NCBI GenBank assembly: GCA_951813075.1 | Contig: OX638343.1 | Span: forward strand, 2,931,999-2,995,998 | Origin: Arenicellales bacterium | GTDB taxonomy: Bacteria > Pseudomonadota > Gammaproteobacteria > Arenicellales > JAJDZL01 | DNA: 64,000 nt | Direction of reading: 5' to 3' | Shown: one piece after another, positions 19,785 to 28,590 of the stretch | How positions within the stretch are numbered: position 1 is the stretch's first letter | How the letters are laid out: every line of letters begins with the position of its first letter | Translations under genes and position numbers: made by a program | The notes under the pieces: generated by a model | Databases searched by the model: none | What the model was told of the DNA's origin: nothing | Seen by the model: the letters and a program-made list of their open reading frames with translations, nothing else

Positions 19785-20438
19785 TTACTTCGATGTTCCA
19801 ATAAATTCGCGTTCAGGTTCAATTGTTGGTGTTCTTAGTGGCTCTTTGTGCACGGTATGCGGGGGCCATAAATCACCTAGATTGAAACTGATTGCGTCAA
19901 ATGGTGGTAACGAAACTGACGCATCCTCGAACAGCGTTTCGATCAGCACCCACTCGTTGCCACGCAATTTAAATGCTTGCAGCGATCTGGCATCGGGGTC
20001 CACTAGCCATAGGTAGCCAACATTCTCCCGCGCGTAGACCGCCCGCTTACTACCAAGATCAAGCTCTCGGGTAGATGGAGAAAGCACCTCGCACACCCAG
20101 TCCGGAGCCAGTGTGAAGTAAGCCCCAGTAGGAAGCTCAGGCATTCGCTCATGTCGCCATCCTGCGACATCAGGTACCACAATATCCTCGCCAAAATGCA
20201 GTTCTGGCTCGTCAAGAATCCACCAGCCACCGGGTCCTCCGTTGCCGAAGTGAAAAGGCGGGCCAATAAGGTTTCCGAGTCCTGAACTGGCCATGGTATG
20301 AAGTATCGCCGGTCTCGGGTTAGTGTACAGCGTACCTTCAACTATTTCTGCGACCATGTGCGGCGGAGCATCCAGTACGTCCTGATAAGTTGCCTGACGG
20401 GAATTTGACCTGGCTTTAGTGGCCTGCGATTTATCCAT
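19785..20438 (-). CDS. Uma2-family (DUF820) PD-(D/E)XK nuclease-like protein
   Basis: This 217-residue protein has the Uma2 pattern: N-terminal YQDVLDAPPHMVAEIVEGTLY, then DIVVPDVAGW, PDWVCEVLSPST and LDLGSKRAVYARENVGYLWLVDP. The Asp, Glu and Lys in these blocks are the predicted metal-dependent nuclease residues. The family is common and multi-copy in cyanobacteria and scattered in other bacteria through transfer. The biological role is unknown. A good ribosome binding site (AAGGA) precedes the ATG. It stands alone. Confidence 0.8.
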   Translation of the reverse strand: MDKSQATKARSNSRQATYQDVLDAPPHMVAEIVEGTLYTNPRPAILHTMASSGLGNLIGPPFHFGNGGPGGWWILDEPELHFGEDIVVPDVAGWRHERMPELPTGAYFTLAPDWVCEVLSPSTRELDLGSKRAVYARENVGYLWLVDPDARSLQAFKLRGNEWVLIETLFEDASVSLPPFDAISFNLGDLWPPHTVHKEPLRTPTIEPEREFIGTSK

Positions 20439-20814
20439 CTTGTCCTTGTACCTTCAATGGTGTTCTGTTTCAATTCTAACGCATTGAAGTATGTTGAATC
20501 AAACTAGTATTCTCTGTGAATTATCCCTTGCATCTGGATTCGCATTCTGCAGGTTTTTTCAAGCAAGATCTAGACAACTACAATAACTGTAGCGACATGC
20601 AGATTTTTAGGGTCGCTCGGATTGCACTCAGTAAATCACATAAATGAAAGTTCCGCGGCCAGTTACAGCAAATTGTGATATGACCTTATGGGTACGTTTA
20701 GTTCTTCAATTTCACCAAAATGTCTTGCAGTTAAAATTGCCGAGCAAGACAATGCACAATTCAACGAAATACGACGTTGAGAATTTTGCGATTTTTGCGC
20801 GAGCTATTTTCGAA
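20439..20814. other. Intergenic region, no gene seen
   Basis: About 375 AT-rich bases between the Uma2 and AAA/DUF4143 genes. A 73-codon plus-strand frame here overlaps the end of the minus-strand ATPase gene and has no protein-like character. Confidence 0.5.
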
Positions 20815-22158
20815 CTAGACTCGGTTGTGATCCGGCAAATCAAGAATATTCGACGCATAATATAACGGTATAGTATTCATAATGCCGTGTTTAGCACCTC
20901 TGGCACCGATCAATTTTATTGCAAGCTTTGGTTTGTACCGTTTTATGTATGATGTCAGGCTCTTAGCTTGGGTTCTCTTGCCGCTTTTCACTTCAACAGG
21001 CACTATTTCACCCCAGTTGTTTCTAATTACAAACTCAATCTGAGCCTGATTTTGTTCCCAACTGTAAGTCTTATTGAGCCCTTGCGCAATCAACTCGTTT
21101 TGAACAAAGTTCTCGGCGATGAATCCTTTCAAATCTGTCGTCTGATGTCTTTGATCCTCATAAGACATCCCTGCCATATAACCAAGTAATCCGACATCAA
21201 ATAGAAATAACTTGAATAAATTTTCCTTTGTATAAACGTTCAGTGGTGGTTTAGGTTCGTGTGTAATCGGATAATTCTTGGAAACCAATTTTGCCTTTTC
21301 CAACCAGTCAATAGGTCCTCTCAATTCTGTATATCGCTTCTTGCCCTTGATGGGTTCGCGAAATCGAAAACGCTTTACAGAGCCGTCAATGCTCTTCCCC
21401 AGTTGTTGAGGTATGTTCTTGAATACAGACTCAATGTGTTGTGCACCCACGCTACCAGAGAATTTACCGAAATCGCGCATATAGTTGTCGATCAGATTCC
21501 GATGAATATTACTGACATTCAGAACACGCTCCACGAGAGTGCAATCCGGTGATAGCCATTGATTGATTGCCGCTGGCATTCCTCCTACGTAGTAATAGTC
21601 AAGTAACGCGGACCAAAACTGTCCATGTGATTCACTCGTGTCGATCATATCTGCATATGCTTTGACAACTATCTGGGAAGCTGTGGCATTCAAGAATTCC
21701 TTGAAAGTTAGAGGATATATATTGATCGTTTCAACTTTACCAACCGGAAACGACTTCAACAAACTGATATTGGAACCGGTTGCGACTACAAATGCATGCG
21801 GCAACTCTTCAGAAAAATACTTAAGTGATCGCAATGCTTTGTGGCAGGACCCGACTTCATCAAATACAAGCAAATCTTCGTCTACATTGATTGATTTACC
21901 ATATCTGAGACTAATATTGGTGATTACAGATTTGGGGGCCAGACCATCATCAAATATGCTTTCAAGGGCAGGGTTACGTTCAAAGTCCAGATAGTGTAAA
22001 CGCTTGAAATTACCGGACTTGGAGAAAATATTTTTTATCAGGAATGTCTTTCCTGTTTGACGTGCACCATTTAAGAGAATGGGTTGGCGTTCTGCCTTAT
22101 GTTTCCATTCGAGTAATTTCGACAACAAACTACGTTCAAGCATATTTTGAAAACTCAC
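20815..22158 (-). CDS. AAA_14/DUF4143 ATPase
   Basis: This 447-residue protein joins an N-terminal AAA+ domain to a C-terminal DUF4143 nuclease-like domain. Walker A is LLNGARQTGKTFL near residue 33 and Walker B is DEDLLVFDEVG near 98. The C-terminal part carries EIVPVEVKSGKRT, a PD-(D/E)XK-type lysine motif, near 400. These proteins are widespread, often horizontally transferred, and of unknown role; defence or toxin-like roles have been proposed. The frame opens with GTG at 22158; an ATG at 22143 is equally possible, as neither has a clear ribosome binding site. It stands alone with AT-rich flanks. Confidence 0.8.
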   Translation of the reverse strand: MSFQNMLERSLLSKLLEWKHKAERQPILLNGARQTGKTFLIKNIFSKSGNFKRLHYLDFERNPALESIFDDGLAPKSVITNISLRYGKSINVDEDLLVFDEVGSCHKALRSLKYFSEELPHAFVVATGSNISLLKSFPVGKVETINIYPLTFKEFLNATASQIVVKAYADMIDTSESHGQFWSALLDYYYVGGMPAAINQWLSPDCTLVERVLNVSNIHRNLIDNYMRDFGKFSGSVGAQHIESVFKNIPQQLGKSIDGSVKRFRFREPIKGKKRYTELRGPIDWLEKAKLVSKNYPITHEPKPPLNVYTKENLFKLFLFDVGLLGYMAGMSYEDQRHQTTDLKGFIAENFVQNELIAQGLNKTYSWEQNQAQIEFVIRNNWGEIVPVEVKSGKRTQAKSLTSYIKRYKPKLAIKLIGARGAKHGIMNTIPLYYASNILDLPDHNRV

Positions 22159-22899
22159 TAAACGTCAATGGGTTGTGTAGATTCGAATCGCTGTGCGATC
22201 GGCGATGCAATTGGAATTTTTTACTCTTGTCCGAAGTCCAACGATCACAAGCATGAAGGAACGAACAGATACCCATCTTTCTTAAAATCGGCTTCAATAT
22301 TGTACATTAAAATGTATGATAAAGTGTTATCTAAAGACATTAAGTCCTATATATAAGTGCTCATTACCTTCATTAACTGGCATTATTAAATGTAGTAATA
22401 AATTATCAATAATGTAAATTAATCTGTTGAGTTTAATGAAATTGGCGTGTAAATTCCTTTCGCTGGATATTTCGCTTCAACTTCAAGAGATTATTTAACT
22501 TGAGTGCTTTTGCATTCATCGGAAAATTGGGTCGCTTAGTCTGTCGAAGAAGAGAGGTGGATAAGCGCGCTGCTTGTGTTGAAAAACATAGAGATCGGTC
22601 GATTTTCAAATGAACGAAAATCCGATTGAGACAGTTTTCAATCAGGGTTTGAACTCTTTGCCTCTGAATTCACCAAATTCCAATAAACTTGTCTTGCCAT
22701 CATAATTTGCTGGAATCAAAACACACAATGATGCGTGAGATTTGCAAAACTTCCTCAGACTGATTTGGTAGGCGTATCAATTTCGGTAGATTTATTTTAC
22801 GAATCAAGAATCTCGAAAAAATTCAAAGGCTAGTCAAAATCAAGATTCCCCGGATCAAAGGGAACAGCTGATGGATTATCAGCTTACAGTCTTATTGGA
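22159..22899. other. AT-rich gene desert
   Basis: About 740 bases without a credible gene on either strand, rich in A+T, with no hairpin, repeat or RNA gene that I recognise. Confidence 0.5.
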
Positions 22900-23760
22900 T
22901 CAGGCCCAAGAAGCCTTGATCAGCACCGTCATGCTTCCGATACTCTCGACTACGCACTCCAATACATCACCAGCAGAAACCGGCCCGACTCCTTCCGGCG
23001 TACCTGACATGATCACATCGCCGGGATAAAGCGTGTAAAAGGACGATGCGTATGAGATCAATTTACGAGTCGAATAGATCATTTCGCTCGTATTTGATTG
23101 TTGTTTGGTTTTTCCGTTGACCGAAAGCGAGATTCCAAGGTTATCCGGATTTTCGATTTCATTCGAAGTCACAATCCACGGTCCTAGGACAGAGTGTGAG
23201 TCAGCGGCTTTGCGCAGGCTGCGATCTTCGGTTCCGCGGATGGTCATGTCGAGTCCGATCGTATAACCAGCCACGAAATTCAACGCATCCGCCTCACTTA
23301 CATTGCGACATGTCTCGCCGATCACGATAGCAAGTTCCACTTCATGGTCGGTGCGACGAGCTTCAAATCCCAAGCGGACTCCTTCGTCGGGACCGACCGG
23401 AACCGGAGATTTAAGAAACAACCCGTAAGTTTCAATGTCCTTCACACCGCCGGAAGGACTAATTTCCTTGTCTGCATTGACCTCTTTTTGATGCAGACGG
23501 TAGTTAACCGGTGCACCGATTATTTTCGAGGGTCGCGCGACCGGACTGTTCAGACTGATATCGCGTAGTGAGAATGTTTCCGCTGATCTGCGCAATTTGT
23601 GAAATTCATTGAGCAGGTCTGCGAGGTTCGCAATGACGAGGTCACCAGGCGGCTGCGGCCAGGTCGGAGTCTTGATTGTGTTCAGCGCTTCGCTGACGTC
23701 CTGAACATTGCGACCTTCCACAACGCCGATGTGATTTTCATTGAAGCGACAAATTTTCAT
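22900..23760 (-). CDS. Fumarylacetoacetate hydrolase (FAH) family protein
   Basis: About 286 residues from the ATG at 23760 (MKICRFNENHIGVV, a start typical of the family). In-frame TTG, GTG and ATG codons up to 23790 would add 7-10 residues. The metal-binding core is visible: Glu residues in RTDHEVELAIVIGE and the Asp in GYTIGLDMTIR; the C-terminal PGDVIMSGTPEGVGPV loop is diagnostic. FAH-fold enzymes hydrolyse or decarboxylate carbon-carbon bonds in acylpyruvates and aromatic breakdown intermediates. The substrate cannot be told from sequence. It stands alone between two gene-poor regions. Confidence 0.85.
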   Translation of the reverse strand: MKICRFNENHIGVVEGRNVQDVSEALNTIKTPTWPQPPGDLVIANLADLLNEFHKLRRSAETFSLRDISLNSPVARPSKIIGAPVNYRLHQKEVNADKEISPSGGVKDIETYGLFLKSPVPVGPDEGVRLGFEARRTDHEVELAIVIGETCRNVSEADALNFVAGYTIGLDMTIRGTEDRSLRKAADSHSVLGPWIVTSNEIENPDNLGISLSVNGKTKQQSNTSEMIYSTRKLISYASSFYTLYPGDVIMSGTPEGVGPVSAGDVLECVVESIGSMTVLIKASWA

Positions 23761-23829
23761 GGGCAATCCCACACGACGCATCACACTCAAATTGATGACG
23801 TCGGTTCCAGTTAGTTTAAATCACAAATC

Positions 23830-24960
23830 GAAGTGGTTACGAAATTTCTTTGGACAAATCGCGTAATTGATGCAGATTTACCCTTGATTGACGGTTAATA
23901 GGGGCTGTGAATTTACCTGTTGACCACGAATTATTTCGGGTCGTTCAGGTTGAGCAGTTCGGTGCGGGAAATCTGGACGCGATTCTGTGTGGATTCAATT
24001 TCCTCCATTAGGCGTGCGCATGAACAAGCTGAATCTTGTTTCATGTATTTGGGGTAACGGAAACAGCACATATGTCTTTTATACGCCAAATACATTAAGA
24101 TCGCCCTGCTCAGGCACCTACCCATCGACAACATCGCCAACTGAAGTCACAGCGAAAACAACTGCTCGCTGAATTATCCAACATTGATGAAACTCGCTCC
24201 GTCAATTTGTCGCAGGTTTTTTGAATACGCGGTAAACCCGATTGCCGTGGCGTACAGCCACAGGAAACCGGTAACTCCAGCTGGCAGTTGATGCGCAAGG
24301 TCAAGGCGAAGACGGTGCTGGTGCGTATTCCCAACCACGCACTTGAAGCCACGCAGTCAAAATTCGCGGAACACGAGTGGGCTTGGTCTGGCAGTTTAAA
24401 AATTTTAACGAGTCTTTTACCAGATTTCAGATACACGCCAGTCTGATGCTAATCAGTTTGGATTTTCTAAAAGAAGAGGGGCTCGCCACCTCTTTTCAAC
24501 CATTTCGGATCGTTCATTCGCGCCCTGTTGCCCAGGACGCTCAATAATATGCTGTAAAACAGATCCTGCAGTCGGTTGCTTCAAACTTGCGATCGAGTGC
24601 GCTGAACTGGTTGTTGACTGCGAATACAGCAGCCATGCCCGCAACGGTCAGCACCAACGTCAAGTCGATTGAGGCAATGACAATGTTTGAGGTCTCAGTT
24701 TCCAATTCCGTTTTCCGAAAATTTCTCTCGGACACCTAACACCCCCGTAAGTGAATCCCGTCGCTTTAGGGTATTTTTTTGCAGGCGATCCGCCGCCTGA
24801 TTGTTCGCCAGGAATTTCCAGCTGTTTGTTACAGACCGAAATCTGCAGCAACATGCCAATCGCCGTGCGCCTACACGTGCGTTTGACAACTTTTGCACGA
24901 ATTAACGTATCGTCATTTTCACAGGTCAACCAACGCTTTGTAAATTGATTGTGCGCGATA
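23830..24960. other. Decayed region upstream of the dcw cluster
   Basis: More than 1.1 kb without an intact gene. Short frames keep some protein-like texture, for example a minus-strand frame 24735-24541 with a membrane-like stretch (SIDLTLVLTVAGMAAVFAV) and one ending near 23934 (RLMEEIESTQNRVQISRTELL). None has a start signal, full domain or family I recognise. Probably relics of lost genes. Confidence 0.4.
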
Positions 24961-24973
24961 TTTCAAAAATAAT

Positions 24974-25001
24974 TTGACAGTTGATTGGAATGTGGTATAA
25001 A
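24974..25001 (+). promoter_or_regulatory. Main promoter of the dcw cluster (PmraZ)
   Basis: TTGACA (24974-24979), a 16-base spacer and TATAAA (24996-25001) form a near-consensus sigma70 promoter about 110 bases before mraZ. Its predicted start site falls in the repeated operator just downstream. Confidence 0.7.
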
Positions 25002-25004
25002 GCA

Positions 25005-25039
25005 CCTAAACGTGCCTAAATGAACCTAAGGCTCCCTGG
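25005..25039 (+). promoter_or_regulatory. Putative MraZ operator: CCTAA repeats with 10-bp period
   Basis: CCTAA occurs at 25005, 25015 and 25025 with 5-base spacers, and a related CCTGG at 25035. Known MraZ operators are also short direct repeats spaced one helical turn apart next to the mraZ promoter (TGGGN with 5-base spacers in E. coli). The position overlapping the transcription start would allow autorepression. The core here, TTAGG on the other strand, differs from the E. coli form. Confidence 0.65.
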
Positions 25040-25112
25040 ATGAATATGAAAACAAACAACAAGCAAGATTATCGCCGACAAAAGAACGGTTATCAATTTC
25101 GGGAAGGTCAGC

Positions 25113-25610
25113 ATGAATCAGGATGATCCCATGTTTTGCGATTTTTCTGGCTTCAAGGAAGTTACGGTTGATAGCAAGGGCCGGGTGGTGATCCCGAAAA
25201 TCTTTCACGAAAACATCCTCCGGGAAAGCGGCAGTTCATTGTCCGTCTCCATGGACGTCAGCCAGCAATGCATTGCGATCGTGACCAAGTCACGCTGGGA
25301 GAAACAGCGCGAAGCACTGACATCGGACGCATCTGTCAACCTACATGTGAAACGCCTCAAGTTAGGGACACATGAATGGGTTGAGATGGACGCCACCGGA
25401 AGGATACTCATTCCAAAAGCATTGCGAACGATGGCACAGATCGAACGGGAAGGCTTGATTTCCGGTGTCGGAACCAGACTCGAATTGTGGGACATGAATT
25501 TGTTCACCACTTACTACGCAAAGGTTCGGGCACAATCGAACAATCAGGAAAATACGGACTCAGAATCGCGTATGTCTGCGAGCGAGACGATTGAGACCTT
25601 GGATCTTTAG
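25113..25610 (+). CDS. mraZ: Transcriptional regulator MraZ
   Basis: This 165-residue protein has two AbrB-like swapped-hairpin repeats, each with the signature loop: DSKGRVVIPK near residue 24 and DATGRILIPKALR near 93. MraZ forms ring-shaped oligomers that bind direct repeats in front of its own gene and control the dcw operon. It starts at the ATG at 25113, 7 bases after GGAAGG. Compared with the usual 150 residues it has an acidic, Ser-rich C-terminal extension (ENTDSESRMSASETIE). The predicted operator lies 74-108 bases upstream. Confidence 0.92.
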   Translation: MNQDDPMFCDFSGFKEVTVDSKGRVVIPKIFHENILRESGSSLSVSMDVSQQCIAIVTKSRWEKQREALTSDASVNLHVKRLKLGTHEWVEMDATGRILIPKALRTMAQIEREGLISGVGTRLELWDMNLFTTYYAKVRAQSNNQENTDSESRMSASETIETLDL

Positions 25611-25641
25611 ATTATATAGCATGAACGCTTCCGGAGGAGAA

Positions 25642-26583
25642 ATGCCCCATCGAGATCACATTCCGGTACTCCTGCCGCAAGTGATTGACGCACTTTCGGT
25701 AAGCCTGAATCGGGATGGTATTTTCGTTGATGCCACCTACGGAAGAGGCGGTCACAGCGAGGCGATCCTTGACATTCTAAATTCAAAGGGCAGGTTGTTT
25801 GTTCTCGACCGTGACCCATCCGCTGTTGACGCAGCGAAGACAAAGCATCAGCATGACGACCGGGTTACAGTCATTCATGCAAAATTCTCAGAAATCTCGA
25901 CTGAGCTTCGAAATCGATCGCCCGAAATCAAGGTAGATGGTATTCTCGCAGATCTGGGCGTTTCTTCACCACAGCTGGATGAACCGCAGCGAGGCTTCAG
26001 TTTCTCAAAAGACGGCCCGCTGGATCTGCGCATGAATCAGAATGATGGGGTTTCGGCATCAGTGTGGTTGAGTACTGTCCCAGAACGGGAATTGTCTCAC
26101 GTGTTGAAATCTCTGGGGGATGAGCGATTTGCCCGGCGTATTGCCCGGAAAATAATTGAGTCCCGCAAATCACATCCTATCTGCTCCACGGGACAGCTGT
26201 CAAAGCTCGTCGCTGATTGTGTTCCGGCAACAGAACCCCAGAAGCATCCAGCCACTCGGACATTTCTGGCGATTCGAATGCACATCAATCGGGAACTTGA
26301 AGAACTTGAGAGTTTTCTGCCGCGTTGCCTGGAATTGCTCAAACATGGTGGACGCCTTGTATTGATCAGTTTTCAGTCCGCCGAGCATCGAATCATTAAA
26401 CGTTTCCTTAAAGAACAATCAATAGGCTCGCCGGGACCGAGAGAAATTCCTTTCCGTCAGAGCGAGTTTCGACCAACAGTCAAGTTGATAGGAAAACCAA
26501 CCATTGCTGACGACAACGAAGTCAGAGTCAATCGCCGGGCGCGAAGCGCAGTCATGCGGGTGGCAGAACGAATCGCGGTATGA
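25642..26583 (+). CDS. rsmH: 16S rRNA (cytosine(1402)-N(4))-methyltransferase
   Basis: RsmH methylates C1402 of 16S rRNA with S-adenosylmethionine. I start at the ATG at 25642 (313 residues, the E. coli size), preceded by GGAGGAGAA; earlier in-frame ATG 25621 and TTG 25591 lack a binding site. The N terminus HIPVLLPQVIDAL, the SAM loop VDATYGRGGHSEAIL, DGILADLGVSSPQLD and FLAIRMHINRELEELE are all standard. It follows mraZ after 31 bases in the normal dcw order. Confidence 0.93.
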   Translation: MPHRDHIPVLLPQVIDALSVSLNRDGIFVDATYGRGGHSEAILDILNSKGRLFVLDRDPSAVDAAKTKHQHDDRVTVIHAKFSEISTELRNRSPEIKVDGILADLGVSSPQLDEPQRGFSFSKDGPLDLRMNQNDGVSASVWLSTVPERELSHVLKSLGDERFARRIARKIIESRKSHPICSTGQLSKLVADCVPATEPQKHPATRTFLAIRMHINRELEELESFLPRCLELLKHGGRLVLISFQSAEHRIIKRFLKEQSIGSPGPREIPFRQSEFRPTVKLIGKPTIADDNEVRVNRRARSAVMRVAERIAV

Positions 26584-26587
26584 CTCC

Positions 26588-26884
26588 ATGCAGATCGCCA
26601 AAAACCTGCTCATCTGTACCTGTTTGATTTCAGCGATCGCCGTGATCTGGGTTCGTCATGAGAACAGAGTACAGATTATTGAATTGCATGACATCTATGA
26701 ACAGCGCGACAACCTCAATACTGAGTGGCAGAAACTTAAGATCGAATTGGCCGCCATGTCGCGCCACGATCAACTGGCAAACTGGGCGAGAGCAAGTCAT
26801 AGCATGTTTCCGGCGAACGAACATTCAGTTATTTTTCTGCGATCACAGGTCGCGTCTGCTGCTGACCGAGAATTGTCCAGATGA
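26588..26884 (+). CDS. ftsL: Cell division protein FtsL
   Basis: A 98-residue bitopic membrane protein: a short cytoplasmic start (MQIAKN), one membrane helix (LLICTCLISAIAVIWV), then a periplasmic coiled coil (HENRVQIIELHDIYEQRDNLNTEW in part). FtsL joins FtsB and FtsQ in the divisome and helps activate FtsWI. The ATG at 26588 lies 4 bases after the rsmH stop; longer readings would overlap rsmH. Its stop overlaps the ftsI start (ATGA). Assignment rests on topology and position, as FtsL sequences vary widely. Confidence 0.88.
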   Translation: MQIAKNLLICTCLISAIAVIWVRHENRVQIIELHDIYEQRDNLNTEWQKLKIELAAMSRHDQLANWARASHSMFPANEHSVIFLRSQVASAADRELSR

Positions 26885-28590
26885 ATGAACGACGCCATCT
26901 CATATTTAATCGCGATCTGGTGTTGCTCGCGTTTATTGTGTTGGGATTTGGGTTGCTTGCAGCGCGTGCTGCGTATCTTCAGGTGTTTTCTTCCGCCGAT
27001 CTTCAAGCGGCAGGTAGTGAACGACATGTTCGCAACGAGGCGATCAACCCCAATCGCGGAGTGATTACCGATCGCAGCGGAGAGACTCTGGCGCTCAGCA
27101 CCGCGGTGGACTCAGCATGGGCCGATCCCGGAATCCTCGTCCGTCATCCCGAGCGGTTGGATGAGCTTGCTGGTGTTTTGAATCTGTCCAAGAGTTCGAT
27201 TCAGACCAATCTGGAACGCTACGCAAATCAGGACAGACAGTTCATGTACCTGCAAAGGCATCTGACTTCACAACGTTCCGAACAAGTTACCGATCTTGAT
27301 ATTCCCGGCGTCTCGTTGATGCGGGAATATAGAAGATTTTATCCGCACGGTCCAATTACAGCAGGTCTTCTGGGTTTCACGAATATCGATGACCAAGGTT
27401 TTGAGGGAATCGAGTTGATTCGGGATGCCCAACTGACTGGAAAGCCGGGCCTGAAAAGAGTGATCAAAGACAGACGTGGACGTACAGTTGAATCCCTGCA
27501 CATGACGCGAGTTGAGGACGGACTCGACCTTCGTCTAAGTATCGATGCAAGAATTCAGCAATTGGTCTACAAAGAGCTACTGGCGGTGCTCACCAACGAA
27601 CGCGCGGCGCTTGCTACAAGCGTTGTCGTTCATATCCCCACAGGTGAAATCCTGGCAATCGCGACTGCGCCAAGTTTCAATCCCAACCTGATCAGCGACA
27701 GAAAAGTGCCGCGCAATCAGGCAGTCAGCGACGTATTCGAGCCGGGGAGCATCGCCAAACCCTTTTTGGTCGCCAAGGCCCTGATGCAGGGGATTGTCAC
27801 CCCGAATACTGTAATTGATACTTCGCCCGGCTACATGCGCATTGGCGGATACACCGTCGAAGACATCAGAAACTTTGGACCACTGTCAGTCGAGGACATT
27901 CTGATGAAATCCAGCAACATCGGTGTCACCAAGATTGGACTGGAGCTTGATCCGAACGAACTGATGAGTTTTTATCAGGAAGTTGGATTTGGCAAACGTA
28001 CCGATAGTGGCCTGCCTGGTGAGATTGGCGGCATTGTACCCGTGCGGGAGCGCTGGTACACGAGCGAGCGGGCGACACTGTCCTATGGATATGGATTCGC
28101 GGTGACCGCGTTACAGATTGTTCAAGCCTACGCCGCAATCGCCAATGAAGGTGTGCTGGTCCCGATCGTCATTTTCCCGGATGAATCGCGCGCAGAACCG
28201 CGCAGAGTCATGCCGCAGCAAGTCGCAGTCGAAATCACAAGGATGCTTGAGCGTGTGGTGACACCGACGGGCACATCCCGGCGAGCACAGATACCGCTGT
28301 ATCGGGTGGCAGGCAAAACAGCAACAGTCCAGAAATTGATTGATGGCGAATATAGCAGTGACCAGCATCTGTCGATGTTTGTCGGATTCGCTCCGGCATC
28401 AAAACCGGAATTGGCGGCTGTGGTGATCGTTGACGACCCAAAGGGCAAATCACATTACGGTGGCGTGGTTGCGGCGCCGGTGTTTCGCAAGATTATTTCG
28501 TCCGCATTGCGGATTCTGAACGTACCACCTGATGACCTTGAGAAAGTTGCGGTCAAAGGGGTATCGGCCAAAGAGAAAGTACGATCATGA
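26881..28590 (+). CDS. ftsI: Septal peptidoglycan transpeptidase FtsI (PBP3)
   Basis: A 569-residue class B penicillin-binding protein with an N-terminal membrane anchor (LVLLAFIVLGFGLLA), a pedestal domain and a C-terminal transpeptidase domain. It cross-links septal peptidoglycan with FtsW. Active-site motifs: SIAK (Ser290, Lys293), SSN (344-346) and, where KTGT is expected, KTAT (479-482). The Gly-to-Ala change in the third motif is unusual for an active enzyme; the DNA reads AAA ACA GCA ACA, so it is not a translation artefact. Overlaps of 4 bases on both sides tie it to ftsL and murE. Confidence 0.93.
   Translation: MNERRHLIFNRDLVLLAFIVLGFGLLAARAAYLQVFSSADLQAAGSERHVRNEAINPNRGVITDRSGETLALSTAVDSAWADPGILVRHPERLDELAGVLNLSKSSIQTNLERYANQDRQFMYLQRHLTSQRSEQVTDLDIPGVSLMREYRRFYPHGPITAGLLGFTNIDDQGFEGIELIRDAQLTGKPGLKRVIKDRRGRTVESLHMTRVEDGLDLRLSIDARIQQLVYKELLAVLTNERAALATSVVVHIPTGEILAIATAPSFNPNLISDRKVPRNQAVSDVFEPGSIAKPFLVAKALMQGIVTPNTVIDTSPGYMRIGGYTVEDIRNFGPLSVEDILMKSSNIGVTKIGLELDPNELMSFYQEVGFGKRTDSGLPGEIGGIVPVRERWYTSERATLSYGYGFAVTALQIVQAYAAIANEGVLVPIVIFPDESRAEPRRVMPQQVAVEITRMLERVVTPTGTSRRAQIPLYRVAGKTATVQKLIDGEYSSDQHLSMFVGFAPASKPELAAVVIVDDPKGKSHYGGVVAAPVFRKIISSALRILNVPPDDLEKVAVKGVSAKEKVRS

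Noticed and set aside
20644..20865. 73-codon plus-strand frame near the AAA/DUF4143 gene
   Set aside because: No ribosome binding site, overlaps the end of a real gene and has no recognisable protein pattern.
24772..24805. T run next to a CAGGCG/CGCCTG hairpin, resembling a terminator
   Set aside because: The T run precedes the hairpin on the plus strand and reads as A after it on the minus strand, so it would not terminate in either direction.
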